Positions 46,671 through 54,913 of a stretch of 64,000 nt of DNA are shown here, piece by piece (position 1 is the stretch's first letter; every line of letters begins with the position of its first letter). The notes below the pieces were generated by a model that saw only the letters and a program-made list of their open reading frames with translations, was not told the DNA's origin and searched no databases. The DNA is from an uncultured Clostridia bacterium (GTDB taxonomy: Bacteria; Bacillota; Clostridia; TANB77; CAG-465): NCBI GenBank assembly GCA_949106495.1, contig CARYZD010000001.1:1-64000 (forward strand), given 5' to 3'. The translations under genes and the position numbers were made by a program.

Positions 46671-47920
46671 TAGTCTCTTTTCCTTAAATCATCATATATT
46701 TTCTTTGCAGCTTCTCTTCCAGACTGACTTGCCCAAGCTACTGTAGATTTTACTCCAGCCACATCTCCACCAGCATATACATTATCTATATTTGTTTTAT
46801 AGTTTTCATCTATTTCTATTTTATTCCAACTATTCTTTTTAAATTCTTTTAAAGAATTTTCTTCTAGCTCAGAACCTATAGCCATTACAACATAGTCCAT
46901 ATCTAAAATATAATTTGAGTTTTCTATATTTACTGGATAAGGTCTTTTTCCTTCTTCATAGACTAATTCTGTTTTTATACATTCAATCTTTTCTACTTTT
47001 TCTTTTCCTATAATTTTTACTATATTATTTAAAAACTTAAATTCTATTCCTTCTTCCTTTGCCTCTTTAATTTCTTTAAGTTCTGCTGGCATTTGCTCTT
47101 CTGCTCTTCTATATATTACATATACATGTTCTGCCCCAAGCCTTTTTATAGTTCTACATGTATCCATTGCAACATTTCCACCACCAATTACTGCAACAGA
47201 TTTTCCTTTAAAATCTGGAAACTCTTTATATTCTAAAAGTTCATTTCCACCATATACACCTTTAAGACTTTCTCCATCTATCCCCATTTTAGAAGATTTA
47301 TTTGCACCAGTTGAAATAAATACTGCATCATATTTACTAACTAGTTCATTAATAAATACATCTTTTCCAAATTCTGTATTATATTTAACATTTATCCCTA
47401 GACTTAAAATATTATCATATACATTTTTTACTATATCTTTTGAAAGTCTAAAATCTGGTATACCATGAATAAGTAATCCTCCGAGATAAGATTTCTTTTC
47501 TAGAATATCTACTTGCTTTATTCCAAGTCTTTTTAGTGTTGCAGCACAAGTTATTCCACATGGTCCACTTCCTATTACTGCAACTTTTTTATCTAATTCT
47601 TTAGCACTTTCTAACATAGTTATTTTAAGTTTTTTCTCTAAGCCATAATCTCCTATAAAGCTTTCAATCTCTCCAATACTAACACTCTCACCCTTTATTC
47701 CTCTTATGCAACTACCTTGACATTGTTTTGTGTGAGGACATACTCTGCCACAAATACTTGAAAGTACTGTTGTATCTAAAAATTTATAGTATGCTTTTTC
47801 ATAATCTTTATCTTTCACATATTTAATAGCGTCAGTTATATCATTAGATAAAGGACATCCTTTAACACAATTTTTTGTTTTACAACTTAAGCAATATGCT
47901 GATTTTTCTTCTATAATCAT
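46670..47920 (-). CDS. NAD(P)-dependent flavoprotein, GltD-like
   Basis: A 416-residue protein similar to the small subunit of NADPH-glutamate synthase and related flavin transhydrogenase-type subunits. The N-terminal 75 residues hold the Fe-S ligand clusters C-L-S-C-x3-C-x3-C-P and C-G-R-V-C-P-x5-C-x3-C. The FAD motif G-S-G-P-C-G-I-T-C-A (about residues 115-124) and the NADPH motif G-G-G-N-V-A-M-D (about residues 246-253) follow, with a final G-D-V-A-G. No large glutamate synthase subunit is nearby, so it may deliver electrons to another partner. It leads the operon with birA and tetR. Confidence 0.82.
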   Translation of the reverse strand: MIIEEKSAYCLSCKTKNCVKGCPLSNDITDAIKYVKDKDYEKAYYKFLDTTVLSSICGRVCPHTKQCQGSCIRGIKGESVSIGEIESFIGDYGLEKKLKITMLESAKELDKKVAVIGSGPCGITCAATLKRLGIKQVDILEKKSYLGGLLIHGIPDFRLSKDIVKNVYDNILSLGINVKYNTEFGKDVFINELVSKYDAVFISTGANKSSKMGIDGESLKGVYGGNELLEYKEFPDFKGKSVAVIGGGNVAMDTCRTIKRLGAEHVYVIYRRAEEQMPAELKEIKEAKEEGIEFKFLNNIVKIIGKEKVEKIECIKTELVYEEGKRPYPVNIENSNYILDMDYVVMAIGSELEENSLKEFKKNSWNKIEIDENYKTNIDNVYAGGDVAGVKSTVAWASQSGREAAKKIYDDLRKRD

Positions 47921-47990
47921 ATAAATTTCCCCTTTTTAGTGCATTATACTATATAATATAAAAAATGAAAAGGGTATTTAAAATAAAATG

Positions 47991-48019
47991 TTGTTTATAT
48001 TTTTTTACTATGTTATAAT
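47991..48019 (+). promoter_or_regulatory. Promoter of the 48038 gene
   Basis: A -35 TTGTTT (47991-47996), a 17-base spacer and a -10 TATAAT (48014-48019) lie about 20 bases before the ATG, leaving a very short leader. Confidence 0.6.
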
Positions 48020-48037
48020 TTTATTGAGGTGTTGTAT

Positions 48038-48517
48038 ATGAAAAAAGGGAGTTTAACTTTAATAACTATATCTGTAATAATAGTTATTATAATTTTATTT
48101 TTAGTAATAAATTTAACACATAAAAATAATATTTTAAAGTTTATATCTGACGATTCTCGCCAAATTACACTTGCTCAGAATATTTACAAAGAAATACTTG
48201 ATGAAAATTCAAATAACATTGAAAATATAAATATTGATGTTGATAAATCTGTTTTTATTAATTTTATTACATATAATCATTATGTAATTAGTCATGAAAA
48301 TATTATTAATGACATACTCGAAAATTATATGTTTGAAAATTCTACAAATAACTATACTTTAAGTAATGAATTTGATTTAGATAAATTAAAACTTACAGTT
48401 AGTTTAAAAAAAAATGATTCATTAGATATTAGAAATTATACATATAAATTAAAAATAGATAAAAAGAATAATACAATAAAATATAAGTTGGTAAAAACAG
48501 ATTTTTCTATAGAATAG
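48038..48517 (+). CDS. Single-pass membrane protein of unknown function
   Basis: A 159-residue protein. The start is ATG 48038, with GAGGTG 7 bases upstream; an in-frame GTG at 48029 lies within that site. One membrane helix covers about residues 7-27. The remaining 130 residues are hydrophilic, Asn-, Asp- and Lys-rich and presumably outside the cell, with alternating strands near the end. I do not recognise a family. It stands alone between divergent and convergent neighbours with its own promoter and terminator, so it is a real gene despite its unknown role. Confidence 0.6.
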   Translation: MKKGSLTLITISVIIVIIILFLVINLTHKNNILKFISDDSRQITLAQNIYKEILDENSNNIENINIDVDKSVFINFITYNHYVISHENIINDILENYMFENSTNNYTLSNEFDLDKLKLTVSLKKNDSLDIRNYTYKLKIDKKNNTIKYKLVKTDFSIE

Positions 48518-48528
48518 GAAATAATAAT

Positions 48529-48562
48529 GGTAGTATAGAGTGCATCTATACTACCACTTTTT
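48529..48562 (+). terminator. Terminator of the 48038 gene
   Basis: An 11-bp perfect stem (48529-48539 with 48545-48555) is followed by a T-run on the plus strand. It lies between convergent genes. Confidence 0.8.
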
Positions 48563-49781
48563 ATACAATCTGAAAAATAAAAAATTTTAAATAATCTGTT
48601 TCATTAACATTAATAAGAATTGGATGGTCTGGTGACTGCTGTCTCTTTTCAATTTGTCTAAGTCTTACACCTGCATCTTTTGCAGCCTCTTTAAGCATGT
48701 TTAAAAATCTCTCTTCGTCCATAAAATGTGAACAAGAACATGTAGCAAGATATCCTCCTCTTGGTAAAGCTTTCATAGCTCTATAATTAATCTGCTTATA
48801 TCCTCTTTTTGCATTTTCAATTGTTTTTCTAGATTTTGTAAACGCTGGTGGGTCTAATATAATAAAGTCATATTGATTATTTTTTATATTAGGTAATAAA
48901 TCAAAAACATTTACAGTCTCAAAGCTCATATTATTTTCTAAATTATTTAATTTAGCATTTTCTCTTGCCATTTCTATTGCAGTATCTGATATATCTACTG
49001 CATGTACATGCTTTGCTCCACCTTTTGCAGCATTAAGTGCAAAAGAGCCTGTATGGGTAAAACAATCTAATACATTTTTTCCCTTAGCAATTTTAGATAT
49101 TGCAAATCTATTATATTTTTGGTCTAAGAAAAAACCTGTCTTTTGCCCATTTTCTACATCTACTTTATATTTAATTCCGTTCTCAACAATCTCTGTTATA
49201 GTGTAATCTGGAATCTCTACATTGTTTAACTTATAATATCCTTTATATTCTTCAAGTCCTTCTAGCTTTCTAATTTCCACATCATTTCTCTCATATAATC
49301 CTACAATGTTTTCTCCATTTTCTTTTAATATTTTATATATTAAATTAAATATTATATCTTTTCTTTTCTCGATTCCTAAAGATAGTACTTGTGCTACAAG
49401 TATATCATTAAATCTATCTATTGTAAGGCCAGGAAACTCGTCTGCTTCTCCAAATATAATTCTACAGCATTTTATATCTTCACCCATTACAGTTTTTCTA
49501 TAGTCCCAAGCATATCTAAGTCTTCTTTCAAAAAATGCTTCATCAAACTTATCATTTGCATTTCTAGATATAATTCTGACAATTATTTTAGAATTATTAT
49601 TAATAAATCCAGAACCTAGATATTTACCCTTTTGAGATAAAACATCTACTATATCTCCATTTTCATAATTTCCTTCAATATTTGTCACTTCATTATCATA
49701 AACCCATGGATGACCATTTTCTTGCTGCTTTCTTCCCTTTTCATCTATAATTACTTTTGTATATTCTCTTTCTAATTTCAT
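48561..49781 (-). CDS. rlmI: 23S rRNA (cytosine-C5)-methyltransferase, RlmI-like
   Basis: A 406-residue SAM-dependent methyltransferase. Residues 1-80 form a PUA RNA-binding domain (G-H-P-W-V-Y-D-N-E-V, G-S-G-F-I-N). The C-terminal Rossmann domain has motif I V-L-D-C-F-T-H-T-G-S-F-A-L (about residues 232-244), H-A-V-D-I-S-D, D-P-P-A-F-T-K-S and the late C-S-C-S-H-F block. RlmI methylates C1962 of 23S rRNA in E. coli; the domain order and length agree. It is a lone gene. Confidence 0.88.
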   Translation of the reverse strand: MKLEREYTKVIIDEKGRKQQENGHPWVYDNEVTNIEGNYENGDIVDVLSQKGKYLGSGFINNNSKIIVRIISRNANDKFDEAFFERRLRYAWDYRKTVMGEDIKCCRIIFGEADEFPGLTIDRFNDILVAQVLSLGIEKRKDIIFNLIYKILKENGENIVGLYERNDVEIRKLEGLEEYKGYYKLNNVEIPDYTITEIVENGIKYKVDVENGQKTGFFLDQKYNRFAISKIAKGKNVLDCFTHTGSFALNAAKGGAKHVHAVDISDTAIEMARENAKLNNLENNMSFETVNVFDLLPNIKNNQYDFIILDPPAFTKSRKTIENAKRGYKQINYRAMKALPRGGYLATCSCSHFMDEERFLNMLKEAAKDAGVRLRQIEKRQQSPDHPILINVNETDYLKFFIFQIV

Positions 49782-49876
49782 AACATTTTCCTTTCACTCT
49801 AGCTATTATACTATTTTGAAATTAATTTGTAAATATATACTTTTTTGACTTCTATTATATTTTTATGCTGCAAGCA

Positions 49877-49905
49877 TTGACTTTTTATGTAAAGTGTGAT
49901 ATAAT
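49877..49905 (+). promoter_or_regulatory. Strong promoter of the 49994 orphan gene
   Basis: A -35 TTGACT (49877-49882), a 17-base spacer and a -10 TATAAT (49900-49905) precede a leader of about 80 bases. The leader contains a small 7-bp hairpin (GTTATTC with GAATAAC, about 49932-49952). Confidence 0.75.
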
Positions 49906-49993
49906 AAAATCTCACAAAAAATATTTCATAGTTATTCGTAATAGGAATAACAATTATTCAAAATTTTAATAAAAAAGAAGGAGGAATTTGAAT

Positions 49994-50755
49994 ATGAATA
50001 ATAGTAATGTTCAAAGAGTAAATGTAATGAGCAAGGAGGCTGAAAATATTTCAGCAAATAACGATGAAAGAAAAGTAATGCTAATTGGAAATAATTTGGA
50101 AAGTGCTGCATCTAATTCTAGATATATGCCTATATTCTTATTATTTAAAACAATGGAAAGCAAATTACAAAATAAAATTTATCATAATATCAACTTATCT
50201 TATTTAACACTTGAAGCTTTTAAGAAAGCTCTTATTGAAATTGGAGATTATGAAAAATTTTTAGCTATGTATGAAGAAAGTATTGAACCTATTAATTTCT
50301 TCAAATTAATAAATGACTTAAGTATTCAAACAAAATATACTTCAGGAAGAGAAGTCTCTGATAGATTTTTAACTTCATCAAATGCCTTAACAAAATTAAA
50401 TTCATTCTATAATGAATTTAAAGACATTTATGATGAATGCTTAAAAAATAAATATACTTTATTATATTTATTTGATGCATCTGGAAAAGGAAATCTACCA
50501 ACAATGCTAAATTCATTTGGTAACTTAAAAAAATATTTCTATGATAAAGATAAGAAAAAGAATAGAATTATTTGCTATCTTTTTATAGAACTAGAAAATG
50601 AGACCAAAAAATGCGGCGCTGGTGATGACACTAAGGAAGAATATTACCATAAAATGCAAAAAATTAATGACAATATAGCTAAAATTTTTACTAAAATTGA
50701 CTTAAATAATCTTTATTCTATAGATTATTTATGCTATGAATTACTTGCAATATAA
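49994..50755 (+). CDS. Soluble orphan protein of unknown function
   Basis: A 253-residue protein. ATG 49994 is chosen over TTG 49988 because AAGGAGG lies 9 bases upstream of it. It has no signal peptide or membrane helix. The first 35 residues are polar and probably disordered. The rest is rich in Lys, Asn, Leu and Phe and looks helical, with L-Y-L-F-D-A-S-G-K-G-N-L near residue 160. I do not recognise a family. It has a near-consensus promoter and a strong terminator and is convergent with the C39 peptidase operon, so it may be well expressed. Confidence 0.65.
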   Translation: MNNSNVQRVNVMSKEAENISANNDERKVMLIGNNLESAASNSRYMPIFLLFKTMESKLQNKIYHNINLSYLTLEAFKKALIEIGDYEKFLAMYEESIEPINFFKLINDLSIQTKYTSGREVSDRFLTSSNALTKLNSFYNEFKDIYDECLKNKYTLLYLFDASGKGNLPTMLNSFGNLKKYFYDKDKKKNRIICYLFIELENETKKCGAGDDTKEEYYHKMQKINDNIAKIFTKIDLNNLYSIDYLCYELLAI

Positions 50756-50762
50756 TTTTTTT

Positions 50763-50798
50763 AAACGGAGAGTTTTTTAACTCCCCGTTTTTATTTTC
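50763..50798 (+). terminator. Terminator of the 49994 orphan gene
   Basis: A 12-bp stem with one mismatch (50763-50774 with 50779-50790) and a 4-base loop is followed by a T-rich run on the plus strand. Confidence 0.85.
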
Positions 50799-51405
50799 TA
50801 TTTAATAATATTATTCTACTATTCTCATTTTTTACAATTGCAAAATCTTCTTTTGAATTTTCATTTAATCTTTCCTTATTTACAATCCTATTATATTCAA
50901 AAGGTTTATTAAACTCCATTTTACACTTAGTATCATCATCATACTCATCATTTTCTAGATAATATGGATCAAATATATACACATACTTTTCATCTATTCC
51001 AGTGCACAAAACATAATGCTCACAATCTGACCATACTCTAAGTATAGCAACGCCTCCATCTTTTATATAATCATAAAGCTCTTTATTATTTATATCTACT
51101 TCATCTTTTTTTAATATTTTTATATCTATATTAATACCTAAAGAGTTTTTATGTTCAATAATCCAATTTGTTAAATACTCCATACCATATATAGATGTTC
51201 CACATTTACCAATTTGTCCGTCAATATTAACAGTATCTAAAGTATACTGAGTTATATATTTTATTAAAATTGGTGGTATTTCTCCTCTATTAAATAAATA
51301 TCTCATAGCATTTAAAAATGTTGCTTGTCCACAATCATATTCTGTGACTTGATATCCAAGTGGCGTTTTCATTTTTTCATATTTTTGTTCTACATTATAT
51401 TCCAT
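50791..51405 (-). CDS. Stand-alone C39-type cysteine peptidase
   Basis: A 204-residue protein with the complete C39 active site. The oxyanion Gln19 stands six residues before Cys25 in Y-Q-V-T-E-Y-D-C-G-Q-A. His130 is in C-E-H-Y-V-L-C-T-G, and Asp146 is in I-F-D-P-Y-Y. In double-glycine peptide exporters this domain is fused to an ABC transporter; here there are no membrane helices or ATPase and no signal peptide, so it should be cytosolic. It starts 16 bp after the gene at 51422, whose product has a leader of the kind C39 peptidases cleave. A C39-like domain acting as an unrelated papain-fold hydrolase is the alternative. Confidence 0.75.
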   Translation of the reverse strand: MEYNVEQKYEKMKTPLGYQVTEYDCGQATFLNAMRYLFNRGEIPPILIKYITQYTLDTVNIDGQIGKCGTSIYGMEYLTNWIIEHKNSLGINIDIKILKKDEVDINNKELYDYIKDGGVAILRVWSDCEHYVLCTGIDEKYVYIFDPYYLENDEYDDDTKCKMEFNKPFEYNRIVNKERLNENSKEDFAIVKNENSRIILLNRK

Positions 51406-51421
51406 TATTTATTATTTTCCC

Positions 51422-52579
51422 CTATCTAATATTTTCATTTTCTCTTCTTTTTGCTTCTATATTTTTAAGTCTTATTTCTTCTATATCAATTACTTTTTCA
51501 AGGTCTAATGCATCTGAATTAAATATTGCAAGAGTAGTAACTTGAAAGCTTCTATTATATCTAAATCGTCTTCTTCTATCTGCTTCTACACAAATATTTT
51601 TTTCAGCATCTGATGAAATATATAATCCACTAAAAAATCTAACATATCCTTGTACTAATGCTTCTGTTATAGCTTCATCATTATATCTTTCATCCCATTC
51701 ATTTCTCTCAGGAGACACTGCTCGTGGTAATTTTTTAAATATATTTATTTTAAATTCCTCATAATTATCTTTATACCTTTCAAAATCTCTATAAATTTGT
51801 TCTAAATATGATTTAATTCTATCATAGCATTGTTCTGAACTTTCTCCATCTTTTGGAAAAACTCCACATCTTAAATATGAATCTCTACTTTTAGGTTCTA
51901 ATGTTTTATCCCATCTAAGCATATCTAAAAACTCTATTTTCTTCTTATAAAATCCATTTTCTACTCTACTTTTTATATCCATATATGCCTTATATTTTTT
52001 ATCCTCACTTGCATGATATATACTATGTGGATCAAAAACATATAATTTTATTTCATTTTTAAGTATATCATGTTCAATTGGATCTATACTATCACTTACT
52101 GCAAATATATCTTCAAGTGCTATAACATCACTTAAATCATCGATTTCACATATTACATATTTAATATTTGGATTTTCAAGTTTTTTAGAAATTTCTCTTG
52201 CAACTACAGTTCTTACAATGTCATCTGGTATATTTTGATACTTGATACTAACATATATATTAGATAATATCTCTTTAAATTTAGACGGTCTTATTCTTAC
52301 TGTTTCATTTTTAAGACTACTATACATTACATATCTTGTTCCTGGATTATATCTTCCATCATCTAATACTTCATCATTATTTGATTTTCCATCTGTTAGA
52401 TCCATTCTATCATACTCTTGCCATTTTGAATAGTATTCTGGAAAAATTGATGGTGGAGTATACCATTTTATATTTGGACTTGATGGTTTTAATCCTCCTC
52501 TTACTCTTTCTATTTCTTTTGAATCTATATTAGTATAATTACTACACTCATCTGTAAGTAATACAAATTTTTCTTCCAT
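51422..52579 (-). CDS. Unknown 385-residue protein with a double-glycine leader
   Basis: No known family is recognised over the main body. The N-terminal 29 residues resemble a double-glycine leader: I-D-S-K-E-I-E-R-V-R-G-G (18-29) fits L-S-x-x-E-L-x-x-I-x-G-G at the key hydrophobic, Glu and Gly-Gly positions, predicting a cut after Gly29. The remaining 356 residues are hydrophilic, charged, Tyr/Asp/Arg-rich and free of membrane helices; they are far too long for a normal bacteriocin. A helical section near residues 250-285 is rich in Tyr and Arg. GAGGTG precedes the ATG. The gene is followed 16 bp later by a C39-type peptidase gene. Its role is unknown: it could be a processed effector or a scaffold. 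Confidence 0.65.
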   Translation of the reverse strand: MEEKFVLLTDECSNYTNIDSKEIERVRGGLKPSSPNIKWYTPPSIFPEYYSKWQEYDRMDLTDGKSNNDEVLDDGRYNPGTRYVMYSSLKNETVRIRPSKFKEILSNIYVSIKYQNIPDDIVRTVVAREISKKLENPNIKYVICEIDDLSDVIALEDIFAVSDSIDPIEHDILKNEIKLYVFDPHSIYHASEDKKYKAYMDIKSRVENGFYKKKIEFLDMLRWDKTLEPKSRDSYLRCGVFPKDGESSEQCYDRIKSYLEQIYRDFERYKDNYEEFKINIFKKLPRAVSPERNEWDERYNDEAITEALVQGYVRFFSGLYISSDAEKNICVEADRRRRFRYNRSFQVTTLAIFNSDALDLEKVIDIEEIRLKNIEAKRRENENIR

Positions 52580-52644
52580 TTATATATCACCTCAAAAATA
52601 TTTTTACATTATTAGAATATCATAAATAATGATATTTTTTCAAT

Positions 52645-52671
52645 AGAAAAAAGTACCATTAAGGTACTTTT
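52645..52671 (-). terminator. Terminator of the 52683 dehydrogenase gene
   Basis: A 9-bp perfect stem, AAAAGTACC with GGTACTTTT (52649-52657 and 52663-52671), is followed on the minus strand by a short T-run. Confidence 0.75.
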
Positions 52672-52682
52672 ATATTTATATA

Positions 52683-53756
52683 TTATTTTAAGTATTCATC
52701 TAAATTTTTTGTTCTATATTGTAATATAGGCATTTCACTTGTTGGAATAAAACCAGGCTTTGAATTTATTACATCTGGTATCCTATTTACAACTGTTGCA
52801 CATGTAAGTTCTACTGTAGCTGGTCTTGTAATTACAACTGTAGTATCTGGCTCACCATATATAGTCCATTCATTCTTATCACACTCATCTGGTCCATATA
52901 CTTTTCCTATACATTCTGTCTCAAATATAATTCCTTCCTTTGTTTCTGTTGTAACTATTGCAGACATTCCTGTAGCATCTCCAGCTTTTACAGTCATTCC
53001 TAAAGTGGATGAATCCAAATCCGATGGATAAGTTGTTGGAACAGTTACTTGTGTTTGATGAGTTATTGTAAGCCCCATTTTATCTGCAAGCCAACCATTT
53101 ACATTCCACATATATGAAGGTAAATACTCTCCTTTATTTATTACTTCTTGACGTTTCTCATCTGTTACTCTATCTACAGCTGCTACTTCTTTATCAAACT
53201 CTTCTAAAGTTAGTCCTGAACCATGTGCCTTTGCAAGTGCAATTCCATAATCTTCAACATTATAACTTGAACTTCCTTTTATTTTAGTTATTTTATGTGT
53301 TGCGCCTCCTAAAACTGTAATCAAATTTCCCCAAAATATATCTTGATATCCAGCACCAGTTAGAGTACAACCTGTTTCTTTTGCTAATCTATCTAGTTTA
53401 TTTGTTAATTCTGGATTAGAATTTTCTGGATAAAAAGCTTCTTCACATGTTGAAATTGCATTTATTCCAAGTTTTGCACATATCTCAAATGCATCATATA
53501 CATCACTTAAAAGACTCATTGTAGTTATTATACATATGTCTGGTTTGGCCTGTCTTAAAATTTCTTCTGCATTTTTAGAATCTGAAATTAAAACGCCTTT
53601 TTCTTCACCACCCATAATAACAGATATATCTTTTCCAAACTTATTCTCATCAATATCTAATGCAGCAACTATTTCTGCACCCTTTTCATATACATATCTC
53701 ATTGTATATACTGACATTTTTCCACAACCATATTGTGCGACCTTAATTTTATTCAT
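52683..53756 (-). CDS. DapB-like NAD(P)H-dependent amine dehydrogenase
   Basis: A 357-residue Rossmann enzyme of the dihydrodipicolinate-reductase-like group that includes 2,4-diaminopentanoate dehydrogenase of the ornithine fermentation pathway. The cofactor motif is V-A-Q-Y-G-C-G-K-M-S (about residues 5-14). A-L-D-I-D and N-A-I-S-T-C-E-E-A-F (about residues 97-106) match the family. No other ornithine-fermentation genes are visible here, so the substrate is open. GGGAGG precedes the ATG. It is a single-gene unit. Confidence 0.78.
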   Translation of the reverse strand: MNKIKVAQYGCGKMSVYTMRYVYEKGAEIVAALDIDENKFGKDISVIMGGEEKGVLISDSKNAEEILRQAKPDICIITTMSLLSDVYDAFEICAKLGINAISTCEEAFYPENSNPELTNKLDRLAKETGCTLTGAGYQDIFWGNLITVLGGATHKITKIKGSSSYNVEDYGIALAKAHGSGLTLEEFDKEVAAVDRVTDEKRQEVINKGEYLPSYMWNVNGWLADKMGLTITHQTQVTVPTTYPSDLDSSTLGMTVKAGDATGMSAIVTTETKEGIIFETECIGKVYGPDECDKNEWTIYGEPDTTVVITRPATVELTCATVVNRIPDVINSKPGFIPTSEMPILQYRTKNLDEYLK

Positions 53757-53877
53757 AAATACCTCCCATAGAAAATAACAATATAATTATTTTACTAAAT
53801 ATAGTATACCATAAAGTAATATATACTAAAACAAATATTGTAATTTTCACAAAGTTTTTACATTTTCTTACCAAACG

Positions 53878-54753
53878 TTAATTTATACACTTTCCACATT
53901 TTGAGCAACCATTACAAATCATTCTGTTTCCACATTTCATACATTTTTCTCCAAAATATGGTACATATAAATCTTCTTTTCTAAGTGGTATGCCAAGTTC
54001 ATCTGTTAATTTATATTCTATAGTCTTTCCTTCATTATTAAGATTTAATTTACTAGCAAATTGAGTTTGTATATGTTTGCTTCTCATTTTATATATTTTC
54101 TTATCTTTAACAAATATATTCCCTGTTTCAATAAATATAAATCTTGTATTATACTTTTTACAATCATCACTTAGGGTCTTAACCCATTCAAATTTAAGTG
54201 GTCTTGCTCCATCATAATTTTCTCCACCTGCAATTACTTGCTCTATAATTCCTTCTTTTAAATATTCTTCAATTTTAACACTTCCAATAAATGGTGCAAC
54301 CATTATTCCTTTATGTTTAAAAGGTAACGAAAATAACACTGGTATTCTTTCATCTGCTCTTTTTTGATTTTCACAAGTAACATTAAAAAATACATTTTCT
54401 AAACCATCTCCCCACCAATCTGGTAGATTTTCTTTTACTCTTTCAGGCCTCTTTGTAAGAATAAAGAAAATAACGTCTGGTCTTTGACGAATTATCTCCC
54501 ACGCATCTTTTCTCCACTCATCTGCTTCTTCAAGAAAAAAATCTGACGTCATACATACTCTTAATTGTTCTCCACTTTTTATTTTATAGTTTCCTTTTCT
54601 GTCTTTATGAAGTGGATAATCAAAATTATTAGAAACCTTATATATATTGCTTCCATCCTGATTTCTATATCTATCTAAATAATACATATAACAATTTTTA
54701 CAACCTTCGCTTATTTTCTTGCAGCCATGCCAAGGATTCCATATATCATGCAT
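53878..54753 (-). CDS. DUF5131 (Gp37/Gp68-like) protein
   Basis: A 291-residue protein. ATG 54753 is chosen for its AAAGGAAAG site. The opening W-N-P-W-H-G-C-K-K-I-S-E-G-C-K-N-C-Y (about residues 5-22) is the DUF5131 hallmark; its three cysteines resemble a radical-SAM-type cluster. Later blocks M-T-S-D-F-F, L-T-K-R-P-E-R and A-G-G-E-N are also typical. The C-terminal 35 residues add a six-cysteine tail (C-M-K-C-x4-C-x2-C-x2-C-x2-C) that probably binds zinc or another Fe-S centre. The family is common in phages and mobile regions; its reaction is unknown. It is downstream of tnpB and shares an 18-bp promoter repeat with it. Confidence 0.8.
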   Translation of the reverse strand: MHDIWNPWHGCKKISEGCKNCYMYYLDRYRNQDGSNIYKVSNNFDYPLHKDRKGNYKIKSGEQLRVCMTSDFFLEEADEWRKDAWEIIRQRPDVIFFILTKRPERVKENLPDWWGDGLENVFFNVTCENQKRADERIPVLFSLPFKHKGIMVAPFIGSVKIEEYLKEGIIEQVIAGGENYDGARPLKFEWVKTLSDDCKKYNTRFIFIETGNIFVKDKKIYKMRSKHIQTQFASKLNLNNEGKTIEYKLTDELGIPLRKEDLYVPYFGEKCMKCGNRMICNGCSKCGKCIN

Positions 54754-54780
54754 AATACTTTCCTTTCTTTTTATATATGT

Positions 54781-54810
54781 ATTATACATTTAAAACATTT
54801 GTTTGTAAAT
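54781..54810 (-). promoter_or_regulatory. DUF5131 promoter containing the 18-bp repeat
   Basis: On the minus strand a -35 TTTACA (54804-54809), a 17-base spacer and a -10 TATAAT (54781-54786) are present. The 18-bp repeat (54793-54810) covers the -35 and much of the spacer and has dyad symmetry (AAAACATTT with AAATGTTTT). An exact copy lies in the tnpB promoter. Confidence 0.7.
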
Positions 54811-54824
54811 GTTTTTAAAACAAA

Positions 54825-54873
54825 AGTAACAAATAAATTTGTTACTCTCCAAAACTATTTCATAGTTTTGGAG
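54825..54873 (-). repeat. Two tandem hairpins at the tnpB-distal end (probable right end / terminator)
   Basis: The first hairpin in the tnpB direction is a 12-bp perfect stem with a 3-base loop (54847-54858 with 54862-54873). Immediately after it comes a 10-bp perfect stem (54825-54834 with 54837-54846) followed by T-rich sequence. Tandem palindromes near the right end fit an IS605-type element and termination of the tnpB transcript. Confidence 0.65.
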
Positions 54874-54913
54874 TTTTTATTAAGATGTTGTATTTAAGTT
54901 TCCACCTAATCTC

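Noticed and set aside
51422..52579. Conventional bacteriocin precursor
   Set aside because: The putative mature part is about 356 charged residues, with no fused exporter or immunity gene recognised nearby. Only the leader resembles a bacteriocin precursor.
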